From Struthio camelus (lineage: Eukaryota > Chordata > Aves > Struthioniformes > Struthionidae), in assembly GCF_040807025.1 (NCBI RefSeq), contig NC_090968.1:1674001-1738000 (forward strand): 64,000 nt of DNA. The letters run 5' to 3'. Positions 54,501-64,000 of the stretch are shown in pieces. Position 1 is the stretch's first letter; each line of letters starts with the position of its first letter. The position numbers and the translations under genes were made by a program. A model generated the notes under the pieces. The model did not search any database. It saw only the letters and a program-made list of their open reading frames with translations, and had not been told where the DNA came from.

Positions 54501-57500
54501 AGAGCAAATCTTCACTGGGGAGATCATGCCAATCTCATTCCCTCCTCCAGAGGTGAGATCCAAAGAGAGCATAAAGGGTTTGGTGCTCGTTCCCTTTACG
54601 CAGCTGCTGCTCCTGCTGTCGTTTGGTAGCAGATCTGTAGCTGTCGCTGCCCCAGTCAGCGCAATACCTGGACTGATTAGCCCAGTGCTGATATGCCAAC
54701 ACCTGCTGCTGCCCTGGCACAGTTGCCTGCCTCCAACTGGTGCTGGCATAACAAGGAATAGCTGGTGTAACTGCTTTGCCAGGCTATGAATGCTTTTCAT
54801 TAGCAAATGATCTCTTTGGCTAATGAGCCATCTCTGGAGGGCTGGTTTATTAGCAAAGCGCTGGTGAGGGCTCTGTTGCTAAGGTTGGGGTGCAGGTTGC
54901 TTTCAGCTTCTGCTTTGTAAGAAAAACACCATGATTAAAGTGGTCTCTTGTCTTGTCAAATGCTGCTTCTGCAGGAGCTTTCAGTCTGGTTGGCTTGTGC
55001 GTTAAATAGGCTGGTTTTTAATGGCGTCTGAAAATTTCCACAGAAGGTGAATGACGCTCTTCCCCCCAACAGTGTCGAGGGCACAACTGGTTTTAAGATC
55101 CCTGCGTTAGTTTACCAGCTTGATCTGCTCTGGGATGGATAGAGCTTGAAGACACTAATTCCTAGAGATTTTACAGAAATGGGTGTGTAGGTAGGAGAGG
55201 GGGTGGTTGCTCACATGAAGGAGAGGCTCCGATAGCAGTATAGGAATTCCCCCAAAGCTTTTCCCTAGGCTGTGATTCCTGAAGGGAGCAGACTTCAGTG
55301 GTTTCCCCTGCTCTCGAAACGCCAGGGCTGTGGCAGAGTACATCCAGCCCACAAAAGAGGGCAGGTGACTGGAGAGCGACTTTGGGTGGGTCAGGCGGTC
55401 CCTTGGTTCACCGGGCTCTCCTTACCTTCAAGGTGCCGATCCCGGGACTGACCTGCGAGGGACGGGGATGCTGGGCTTGATGCAAATGTTGTACTTTGTC
55501 ATGGACTCTCAGACACTGCCTCTAGCTCACAAGATTTTCAAGCTATCCCAGCATGAAACCCAGGCACGTCCTTCCACCTTCTTTGCTTACTCTCTGCGGT
55601 GGTATTTACCTATTTATTCCTAAAGCTCAGGGAAAGGTAAGCACGAAAACCTGCTTCTCTTTGAAGTAAGGGCTTGATTTGTCGCTGCGCCCACTTGCTC
55701 AGCGGTGGGGTCTCTGGGGCCATTCGTGGTAGGACTCTATTATCAACTGACCTCTGCGTTGGGAAGCTAACTAGCTGAGAGCAGCGCAGCATGAAAACAG
55801 GAGCGGGTGGAGCCTTTTGCTTTTGACTTGGGGTATCGGTCTTGGGTACACGTGGGTTTAACCTGGATATAAGCTTGGTTTGAGCCGCAGCATCCATCTG
55901 AGCCTGTATCCATAGTACCGTTGTTCCAATTTGTGAATCCAGAGGTGCTGGGGTGAGGCAGCCACAGCGTTACAGGGCCGGTGGCGTGGCCTCGGCCCCT
56001 CTGAGGCCGTGTGCTGGAGGAGAGAAGGCCTTTTGCGGCAGAACTGAAGCAACGCTGGTTCTCTTGCAGAATTTCCCCTTCTGCATCATGTCGGTGAACA
56101 TCACTCGCATCGTGATGCAGGCCCTGAGGGAGGAACGTCTCTCCAGGTGAGGTGCTGAGCGGCTGGCGGCTGCAGGGCCGGGTTGCACCATCGGGGGAAC
56201 CGCGCCGCGTGCTGGCAGAGAGGAGAAACAGCATCTCGCTCCGCTCTTAGCGGGCGAGCGTGGGATGCAGAGTCTGTCGGCTGAGCCTGCCTCTGTCCCT
56301 TTCAGAGAGTGTAACCGCAGGCAGCAAGTCATCGTGGTGCTGAACGACGTGTACGTGGCAGCGTTTCTGCATCTCTACAGCGTCTGGAAAGCGCAGCACA
56401 AAACCATTGCTGACTCTGGCTTCCTGCTAAAGGGTGCGTTTCCCTATGCTTTGCCTTCCTTTCCCAGGCAAAGAAAATAACCTGAGGCCTAGAGGACTAA
56501 CGTTGTTTTTGGCATGTTTTTGGCATACTTTGCCATGTATAAGGACATTTGTGGCCTACTAGGACAAGCGGGTAGGGGTGAAACACACGGCAGGCCGAAA
56601 CCCCATCCTCATCGCTTAATCTTCACACCGGGATTTACTTTCCGTCGAGAGCAATAATTATATTAGTGCCCTGTGGCTCTCTTCCCTTTGCCTATTAGAG
56701 AGGTGAGCGCCTGCAGAAGCGCTAACCCGGTTCGGAGGGGCGTTGTGTCACGGTGGCTTGGGGAGGCAGCTCGTGCTGGCCAGGGCTAGCCAAACTGGGA
56801 TGTTTCTTATCCCCGAACGCCTGTTCCTTCGGGCTTGCTAATGCAGTAAAGTACACAGTTGCATAAGCAGCGTAGCGCAAGGTCTAAGTGGCGTTGCCAA
56901 TGCCGTGCTTTTTTGCAGTAAGCACTAAATCAAACAGCAGGGTTATTTACCCCAGCGAAGATGAGCCTGATGTAAACAGAGCTGCTCAGACGGGCTGTGC
57001 TAATGGCTCCCTTTTATAATGGGGTCCAGCTGTTGCGGCTAGGCTTGCTCTTTGGGCCGCTCTCCCCACCTCCCCTGCAGCTCTAGGCTTTTCCCTCTGG
57101 GGGGATCAGGCGGAGGGGTCTTGTGTGAGGTCGGGCCTAAGGGTTTTTGGCAAGGAGTTTTTTCCATGCGTTCTCATGCCAAGTGCAGCCCTTCCTGAAC
57201 AAAATGTGGTTGTGCCCTTTCCAGAAGGGGATGTTGATGATATATTGAGACACCAGAAATAAAGCTTGTAAATGCACGGTATAAACCTTACCCCAGGAAT
57301 GTGCATTCCACGCTGCATCTCTAAGACCCGGCAGACTTCACAGTGTTTGTGCTTTCATGTTTTTTCTTTGACTTTTCTAGAAGTGGAGTCATTCACCAAA
57401 AAGAAACCGAAGCAACTCCTGAAATCCTTAGAGACCTACATGAACCGAAGCCTGACAGACGGCATTCAACACCCGTTCTCTCCTGGTGGCAACATCGGCT

Positions 57501-57592
57501 CCGTCGGTAGCAGCCAGGCCAGCAAAGAGATAAACTTCACAGGCATTTGCGACCTGCAGGTTGAGCTGGAGGGAGAGGCTCAACTGATCTGA
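51575..57592 (+). CDS. ELMOD3: ELMOD3, ELMO-domain GTPase-activating protein; body complete, N-terminus uncertain
   Basis: ELMOD3 is a GAP for ARL2-type GTPases; human mutation causes deafness (DFNB88). Exons: 51575-51595 (tentative start), 51831-51900, 52372-52434, 52822-52913, 53294-53417, 54361-54483, 55433-55563, 56070-56146, 56306-56433, 57381-57592; phases close to about 346 residues (human 381, from memory). [17 protein letters not shown] and [10 protein letters not shown] match the human N-terminal region. [16 protein letters not shown] precedes the ELMO domain, which holds [18 protein letters not shown] and its conserved Arg of the GAP motif. EINFTG and a final LI match the human end. 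The exon ending at 55563 is followed by GC, not GT. If the 24-bp exon is wrong, translation may begin at Met 51870 or in an unrecognised exon. Confidence 0.9.
55433..55563 (+). CDS. ELMOD3: ELMOD3 exon ending in a non-canonical GC donor
   Basis: The exon codes [20 protein letters not shown], then [23 protein letters not shown]. It ends 'acccag' followed by 'gcacgtcc'. The next exon begins AATTTCCCCTTC at 56070 ([10 protein letters not shown]), phase 0, matching human HHIQQFPFCLMSVN. No GT nearby keeps the frame. GC-AG introns are a known minor class, so this is most likely functional. Confidence 0.85.
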
Positions 57593-60442
57593 AGCCAGGG
57601 GAAACCCACCGCAGGAACCTTGCTTGCGGCACAGCTATCGGAGCTTGCCTGGCCACGGCCCCTCTGGTTAGGGGGGCTCAGAAAGGGCTGCGCGGTTCAA
57701 GACGGTAGACGCAGAGCAATGCCTCTGGCTGAGAAGGTAGCTACTAGCTCAGAGACGGTGAGAAACACAGTGGGAGCAGAGTTTGGGACTGAACTTAGGG
57801 CAGTCTGTAGAGGGTAGACTTTTGCCCTGAACCCACAGAAAGGGTGACCTTATCTTTTCCCCCGCCTCTCTCCCCACAAACGTCCTGGCCGCAGTTTGTC
57901 GGCGGTGCTCAGTGCCGCGTGTTGCCGAGCTGTCCAGGGTGGCAGCAGGAGCGAACTGCGGGCTTTGGCCTTTTCCAGATAGAAATCTTTGGCCTTTTCC
58001 GGGTAGAAGTCTCCACGAGGAGGCTCACGAAGGAGGCAAAGCGAGTGGAGCGGGTGGGTTTTATGAGCCTCCAGCCTCGGACTGGGATTGGATCCGTGTC
58101 CACCTGGCTGTCTTGAATCTACCTGTCTGTCTTTAGGGTGTTCACCCCCAGCAGGAAAGTTTAGTGACGCTCCAGGTAGACTGATGACCAGAGTTCGAGC
58201 ACAGCGACAGGACTCAGACCTGTTGCTCGTCGTGTTCCCACCAGCTAGACGGCAGCACTACCTGAGAGCAAAGATTTGGTCTAGAATCGATCACTGGGCT
58301 GCTGCTCCTTGTCCGCCTCGGGACGTGGCGATTTGAGATCTGGATGGGACCTCTGGCAGCAAGAAAGTCTGCGGAGATCCTCCCCTCTCACAAGGGCTCC
58401 AGCAGCACGTGGCGGGTCCAAAAGCCTTCACTTTGGGCTAAGCCATGTTATCGTGCATCGGTGGTGCGCTAAGAGCATGAATGCTGTCAAGCTGCTGCAG
58501 TTCGGGCAGGGCGGTAGCAGCTTGTCAGCCAAGTGTCCGTCCCGAGGTTTGGGGAGCCCTCATGAACTCCCCTGGGGTGTCGCTGCGTGTGTATGTTACT
58601 GTGTGCATTTGTACCTCCACACCTAAATACTAAGAAAAGGGGAAAAAATGCTTTCCTTGGCATACCAAAGACTTTCTGACTTGCGTTTGCTTATGGTTTC
58701 TTGGGATGGATGGGAGCGAGATGGCTGCTGGCGGAGGCTGTTGTAGGCAGCAGAGAAAGGGGCGTCCTGCTTTGGGGAGCACTTGGGCGATCTAGGCTGA
58801 GGCTGGGTTTCCAACCTGTTTCCCCTTCACGCACACCTGGGCCCCACTACTTCATGGTCGGTGCTGCCAGCACCCCTGGGCAGCTCGGCACGGTGCATCC
58901 CACGGGCGGCGGGGCAGCAAGATCGCTGTCCTTTGCGTGAAACCTCTGCGCGCACGGCCGCTAACAGCCGCTCCTGGGCGCGCGGGACCACCGGGGTCGG
59001 TGCAATGAGGTTTGGAGGTGGCTGTGGTGTGGGGGTTCTCGGTGCACCCCTGCTCTTGCGGCATCCCCAAGGCGGGGAGGAGAGAAACAGTGGCAGGACC
59101 GTGTCCTGGCAAAAGCTGATCCGGAGCAGCCAGCAGCACAGGGAGAGTTTCACCGTTCAACAGGGAAAAGAAACGAGCTTGGAGCAGGAACGGTTGCTAC
59201 GTGCCCGGCAGGAGCCAGCAGCAGCAGGTGCTTAGAAATGCTCCAAAAGCATCTTCAGCCTTCCTAAAAGAAAGCAAGAAAAAAAGAAAAACAAGAAAAA
59301 CCCCCGGAAAAGACTGGAGTTGCAGACAAAAGGTGTCTTTTCACAGCCGAAGCCGAGGAGAGACAATAGAGCATTATGCTGCCGAACGGCGCCGCGCAGC
59401 TGACTCATGCCATTATCCCACGTGAAAAGGTGAAGAGATTCGTGACAGTTCGGTGACAGGGCTGGAAAACGCTTTGCGGATGCGCTGTCCTTCCGCGCCG
59501 GGCGAGAAACACGTGCCGAGGCGGAGAAAGGGCCGACGGGCCCGCGGCGCTCTGCAGCCGAGCTGCCCAAACACAGATTTAAAAAAAAAAAAGGAGGGGG
59601 GGGAAAGGGACAAAAAGAGCTGGAGCAAGGTGAGGGGCTGTGAAGTGACCGAATGTTGGGCAAGGGGATGCGGATGGCTCCTATGGGCACGGAGATGGGC
59701 CAAGCCTCGCTGCCTCCATCCATTGTGCCTTGTGCTGAGGCTGCTCCGGGGCTGGATATCCCAGCCCCGGCGTGGGAACGGCGCTTTTGGCGTGGAAAAA
59801 TTGGGGTGAGCTCTGGGTTTGGGCTGCTGCTGGTCCGACCCGGCCCCGAACTGGCCTCCGGGATGCCGAGACGGTTAATTCGAGAGGTTTTGCCGGGTGC
59901 CGGAGCCGCAGGTCCGTTGGAGGCTGTTTCTATTTGCGAGGCTGGTTGCAAGGAGAGGAAGAGGAGGCGGTTCCCGCTGTAATTCGCCTTCCCGGGGGCT
60001 GGCGGGCATGAAGCGGCTCGAGCGCGGGAACGGGAGCGCCGAGGGCCTCCGAGCGGCCGCAGTGGTTCCCAGAGGGCAGACGCGCGGCTCCCCGGGGTGC
60101 GGCGGGGGAGGAAAGCCCCCCGCAAGGAGCTGCTGGAGCTGTTTCGGCCCCGAGGGCTTTGTGCAGCCCCAAATAACCCGGCTGGGCGATGGGGACAGCT
60201 CCTGCTCCCGAGGGCTTTGGGGGGCTGGCGAGGGGGTCTGAAGGAAGCAGCGAGGAGGAGGAGGAGGAGGAAGGAGCCCCAGGGAGCTGGGCTGGCTGTG
60301 ACAGCCAGGAATAGCCCATCTTTGGGGACAAGAGGAGCAAAGAGGGGCCCGAGCGGGGATGCGGCCTCAGCTCTGCAGAGCTGCCGAGCTTCTGGCTCGG
60401 CTTTTCCCACCTCCTTCTCCAGCTCAGCCAGGGCACCTGGGT
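57593..60442 (+). other. ELMOD3 3' UTR and intergenic DNA
   Basis: No gene is seen. There is no AATAAA close after the ELMOD3 stop; AATAGA near 59369 is a weak candidate, and the transcript end is unresolved. GC content rises again after about 59.4 kb. No sign of CAPG, the human neighbour of ELMOD3, was found here. Confidence 0.45.
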
Positions 60443-60772
60443 GAGCGATGCGGGTGCTGCACTGGGGATGCGGGTGCTGCACTGGGGATGCGGGCGCTGC
60501 ACAGGGGATGCCAGCACCGCGCAAGGGATGCAGGTGCTGCACCGGGGATGCGGGCGCTGCACAGGGGATGCCAGCACCGCGCAAGGGATGCAGGTGCTGC
60601 ACTGGGGATGCGGGCGCTGCACAGGGGATGCCAGCACCGTGCAAGGGATGCAGGTGCTGCACTGGGGATGCGGGCGCTGCACAGGGGATGCCAGCACCGC
60701 GCAAGGGATGCAGGTGCTGCACCGGGGATGCGGGCGCTGCACAGGGGATGCCAGCACCGCGCAAGGGATGCT
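60443..60772. repeat. 60-bp higher-order minisatellite (three 20-mers)
   Basis: Three related 20-bp units ('ggggatgcgggcgctgcaca', 'ggggatgccagcaccgcgca', 'gggatgcaggtgctgcac') repeat as a 60-bp block; positions 60481-60540 and 60541-60600 are nearly identical. About 5 blocks. Confidence 0.95.
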
Positions 60773-60959
60773 GCCGGACTCTGAGCCGTGGAGGACCCCA
60801 GGAGAGAGAAGCTGGGGGTAAAATGCAGTTTTATCCCGCAGCGCGGGCCGGGGGCGGCTCGTGGTCTCCGTAGCCCTGGGCAGCGGGCGAGCGGCTCCAC
60901 GGGGAGTGGGGTCTCCGCGCCCGGCTCGGGGCTGGCGGGTGCGTGGAGGGACCCGGCGA

Positions 60960-61125
60960 GGCCCCGCGCTGAGCCCGCCGCAGCTCACGACACCTCCGGG
61001 GCCGCGGTCCCTCCCCGCGGGGCCTCCCGGTTCCGCCCCGGGGGCGGCGGCGGCGGCGGCGCAAACCCCTCCCGCGCGCGGCTTAAAACCCCGCGGAGGC
61101 GGCGCCCGGCAGCGCAGAGCCCGGC
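60960..61125 (+). promoter_or_regulatory. ADRA2B: Possible ADRA2B promoter
   Basis: A GC-box-rich block ('ccgccccgggggcgg') is followed by 'cggcttaaaaccccg', a TATA-like TTAAAA at 61083-61088. The GGCACC tract and a minisatellite separate it from the ADRA2B start by 1.2 kb. A leader intron or long 5' UTR is possible. This is inference. Confidence 0.3.
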
Positions 61126-61182
61126 GGCACCGGCACCGGCACCGGCACCGGCACCGGCACCGGCACCGGCACCGGCACCGGC
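61126..61182. repeat. (GGCACC)n hexanucleotide tract
   Basis: About 9.5 perfect copies of GGCACC, immediately downstream of the TATA-like element. It reads Gly-Thr on plus, but no gene uses it. Confidence 0.95.
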
Positions 61183-61234
61183 AGCGGCAGGCAGGGACGG
61201 GCGGCGTGAGATCCCGGCACCGGGGGGGCGGACT

Positions 61235-62125
61235 GGGGTGCAGGTAGGGCAGGGGTGCGGACAGGGGTGCTGGGGTGCAGGCAGTGCAGGGCAACGGTGC
61301 AGGCAGGAGTGCTGGGGTGCGGGCAGGGGTGCGGGCAGGGGTGCTGAGGTGCAGGCTGGGGTGCGGGCAGGATAGGGGTGCTGAGTTGCAGGCAGGGGTG
61401 CTAGGTTGCAGGCAAGGCAGGGGTGTGGACAGGGGTGCTGGGGTGCAGGCAGGGCAGGGGTGCAGGCTGGGGTGCAGGCAGGGCAGGGGAACAGGCAGGA
61501 CAGGGGTGCAGGCTGGGGTGCAGACAGGGCAGGGGTGCTGGGGTGCAGGCTGGGGTGCAGGCAGGGCAGGGGAGCAGGCAGGACAGGGGTGCTGGGGTGC
61601 AGGCTGGGGTGCAGGCAGGGCAGGGGTGCAGGCAGGACAGGGGTGCTGGGGTGCAGGCAGGGCAGAGGTGCAGGCTGGGGTGCAGGCAGGGCAGGGGTGC
61701 TGGGGTGCAGGCTGGGGTGCCGGCAGGGCAGGGGAGCAGGCAGCACAAGGGACCGCCGGGCAGGACAGGCAGTGCTGGGCAGGCAGCGCAGGGGACATCG
61801 GGCAGGGTGCAGGCAGCGCAGGCAGCTCTAAGGGCACCGGGCAGCGCAGGGCAGGCAGCACAAGGGACATCGGGCAGGGGCGCAGGCAGCTCTAGGGACA
61901 CCGGGCAGCGCAGGACAGGGCGCAGGCAGCGCAGGACAGGCAGCACAGGGGACACCGGGCAGGGGAGCAGGCAGCACAGGGGACACCGGGCAGGGCGCCG
62001 GCAGCACAGGCAGGGCAGGCAGCTCTAGGGACCTCAGGCAGCGCAGGACAGGCAGCACAGGGGACACCGGGCAGGGGGCAGGCAGGGCAGGCAGCTCTAG
62101 GGACACCATTCAGGACAGGCAGCCC
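61235..62125. repeat. GCAGG-rich minisatellite upstream of ADRA2B
   Basis: Phrases 'gggtgcaggcagggcagggg' and 'tgctggggtgcaggctgggg' alternate irregularly to about 61740. From there to 62125 the related 'caggcagcacaggggacacc' and 'gggcagggcgcaggcagc' forms take over. It ends about 170 bp before the ADRA2B ATG. Confidence 0.9.
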
Positions 62126-62291
62126 CAGGGTCCCCCAGGCAGGGCAGGTAGCCGGGCCGGCAGCATGGCAAGCGGGGCCATTGCCCCCCGGCACCCTTCA
62201 GCCTCGTCCTCCCGCCCCACAGCCCGCACCCCGGGGGGCTGCTGAGCGCCAGCGGCTGGACCCCCACGTCAGGCAGGGCTGAGCCGGGGCC

Positions 62292-63530
62292 ATGGCCAGC
62301 CCCGGGGGCTACTCGATCCAAGCCACCGCGGCCATCGCGGCCGCCATCACTTTCCTGGTGCTCTTCACCATCTTGGGCAACATGCTGGTGATCATCGCCG
62401 TGCTGACCAGCCGCTCGCTGCGGGCCCCCCAGAACCTCTTCCTCGTGTCGCTGGCGGCGGCGGACATCCTGGTGGCCACCCTCATCATCCCCTTCTCCCT
62501 CGCCAACGAGCTGATGGGTTACTGGTACTTCCAGAAGACGTGGTGCGAGATCTACCTGGCCTTGGATGTGCTCTTCTGCACCTCGTCCATCGTGCACCTC
62601 TGCGCCATCAGCCTCGACCGCTACTGGTCCGTGAGCCGCGCCATCGAGTACAACGCCAAGCGCACGCCGCGCCGCATCAAGTGCAGCATCTTCATCGTCT
62701 GGATGATCGCGGCCGTCATCTCCCTCCCGCCCCTCATCTACAAGGGTGAGAAGAAGGACGCGCCTGGCGGGCGGCCGCAGTGCAAGCTCAACGAGGAGGC
62801 TTGGTACATCCTCTCCTCCAGCATCGGCTCCTTCTTCGCGCCGTGTCTCATCATGATCCTCGTGTACCTGCGCATCTACCTGATCGCCAAGCGCCGCCAC
62901 CGCCACGGCTCCCAGCAGAGCAAGCCCAAATCGGCCAAGCCCCCAGGGCCATCAACCCAAACCACGGCCTCCGACAGTGCCACCAAACCACCCGGACACT
63001 CGGCAGATGGAGAGCACCCGGGGACCCTTCCCATGCCAGCAGACCGGACCTCTCTGCTGAGCCCTGAGGAGCCACCACCGGTGGCCCCCAGCCCCGGCCA
63101 GCCCCCACCAGGGGAGCCCAGCGTGGAGCCATCCCCGCAGCCCAATGGGCACCCGCCGGGCGCCAGGCGCCCCATGGACACGCTGGCCACAGGCACGGGG
63201 CGGGTGGTGCTGGCGCGGCAGGCACCGACGCTGAGTGCCAGCCCTTGGAAGAAGAAGACGCAGCTCAACCGGGAGAAGCGCTTTACCTTCGTGCTGGCCG
63301 TGGTCATCGGCGTCTTTGTGCTCTGCTGGTTCCCCTTCTTCTTCCTCTATAGCCTGGGCGCCATCTGCCCCGAGCGTTGCAAGGTCCCTAACGGCGTCTT
63401 CCAGTTCTTCTTCTGGATCGGCTACTGCAACAGCTCCCTCAACCCTGTCATCTACACCATCTTCAACCAGGACTTCCGCAAGGCTTTTCGCCGCATCCTG
63501 TGCCGCCGCTGGGCCCGGACGGCCTGGTGA
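62292..63530 (+). CDS. ADRA2B: ADRA2B, alpha-2B adrenergic receptor, complete single exon
   Basis: Gi-coupled catecholamine receptor of the plasma membrane. 412 residues, intronless as in other vertebrates (human about 450). Seven membrane segments are visible. Key residues: N30 (GNMLVI), D58 in helix 2, D92 in helix 3 (amine contact), DRY at 109-111, C85 and C164 for the extracellular disulfide, S176/S180 in helix 5, CWFPFF at 345-350, NPVIY at 384-388, and C404 for palmitoylation. The C-terminus ([12 protein letters not shown]) is close to human ADRA2B and unlike ADRA2A or ADRA2C. The third intracellular loop (about 200-325) is Pro/Ser-rich and lacks the long poly-Glu run recalled from mammals. 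The start has a strong context (gggccATGG). Confidence 0.97.
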   Translation: MASPGGYSIQATAAIAAAITFLVLFTILGNMLVIIAVLTSRSLRAPQNLFLVSLAAADILVATLIIPFSLANELMGYWYFQKTWCEIYLALDVLFCTSSIVHLCAISLDRYWSVSRAIEYNAKRTPRRIKCSIFIVWMIAAVISLPPLIYKGEKKDAPGGRPQCKLNEEAWYILSSSIGSFFAPCLIMILVYLRIYLIAKRRHRHGSQQSKPKSAKPPGPSTQTTASDSATKPPGHSADGEHPGTLPMPADRTSLLSPEEPPPVAPSPGQPPPGEPSVEPSPQPNGHPPGARRPMDTLATGTGRVVLARQAPTLSASPWKKKTQLNREKRFTFVLAVVIGVFVLCWFPFFFLYSLGAICPERCKVPNGVFQFFFWIGYCNSSLNPVIYTIFNQDFRKAFRRILCRRWARTAW

Positions 63531-64000
63531 GGGGCGCTGGCGCGGGGCGGTCAGCGGCGCGCGGAGTGGCCCCTTCCTCCCCGCTGGGGCTGGAGAGGGT
63601 GAAGACAGTCGGTCTCCCCACCTCTTTTGGGGGTCTTGAAAGCCCACAGCCCAAATCGGGTCCCCTTCCACCCGTTGGCTGCCAGCCCCTTCCCCAGGCA
63701 GTGGTGGTTGGGGAGGATTTTCCCATCCTCTGGCTCCATCCTTCCTCTCCTGTCACCATCTCTCCTTCTCCCTCCTTTCTCCATCCCTTTCGCACAGGGG
63801 TCCCGTGCATCCTTCCCTGCCCTCCTGGTGGAGAGCAGAGCCCAGGCGCTGGCCTTGGGGTCCTGTGTGGGAGTGCGGCTGCCACCTACCCCGTGGGCCC
63901 CTGCTTTCCCGGCTGCTCCTTGTCTCTTTTTGCCCTCCCCCTCGTCCTCCCTGGGTGAAACGCTCTGCGCAGGGTGATTTCAGCTATGGGAAGCCCCGAG
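63531..64000 (+). other. ADRA2B: ADRA2B 3' UTR / flank
   Basis: Unique GC-moderate, pyrimidine-rich sequence follows the TGA. No AATAAA is seen before the window ends, so the transcript probably continues. Confidence 0.5.

Noticed and set aside
62292-63530. Alternative assignment as ADRA2A or ADRA2C
   Set aside because: The short N-terminus, loop length and C-terminal [12 protein letters not shown] fit ADRA2B best.
1-64000. Old viral copies or LTR elements
   Set aside because: No paired terminal repeats, polymerase, capsid or envelope similarity was noticed on either strand.
1-64000. An undescribed multi-gene biological system
   Set aside because: All convincing genes are known conserved vertebrate genes with unrelated functions; the unusual content is repeat architecture, not a new gene set.

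Overview
The window is vertebrate nuclear DNA, most likely from a bird. The evidence is protein-level identity to known vertebrate genes, very short introns, extreme GC content with long C/G runs, and almost no recognisable transposon. Together these suggest a GC-rich avian microchromosome. This is inference: the species cannot be read from the sequence. No bacterial, viral or CRISPR-type system was found.

Layout. (1) 1-1856: first coding exon and part of intron 1 of DBNL on the minus strand. (2) 1857-10118: DBNL promoter, several minisatellites and AT-rich islands that may be conserved non-coding elements. (3) 10119-28924: all 12 coding exons of TCF7L1 (plus), a Wnt-pathway HMG-box transcription factor, with five large minisatellite tracts in its introns. 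(4) 32616-36176: TGOLN2 (plus), a trans-Golgi membrane protein with an in-frame 19-residue repeat, followed by a long AT-richer 3' region. (5) 43167-49224: all 11 coding exons of RETSAT (minus), retinol saturase. (6) about 50.2-50.5 kb: probable shared CpG promoter. (7) 51575-57592: ELMOD3 (plus), an ELMO-domain GTPase-activating protein, including one non-canonical GC donor. (8) 62292-63530: intact single-exon ADRA2B (plus), alpha-2B adrenergic receptor.

The genes do not form one pathway. TCF7L1, TGOLN2, RETSAT and ELMOD3 are an old syntenic block (human 2p11.2, from memory); DBNL and ADRA2B lie elsewhere in human. Exon boundaries were placed by hand from reading frame, GT/AG sites and recalled human protein sequences. 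All splice phases close, giving 542, 464, 612, about 346 and 412 residues for the five complete genes in order.

The most unusual property is the minisatellite load: about 17 non-coding tandem arrays with different unit lengths (15, 19, 20, 21, 48, 58, 59-60, 60, 67 bp and others) fill much of the introns and flanks. They generate nearly all the long open frames that are not genes.
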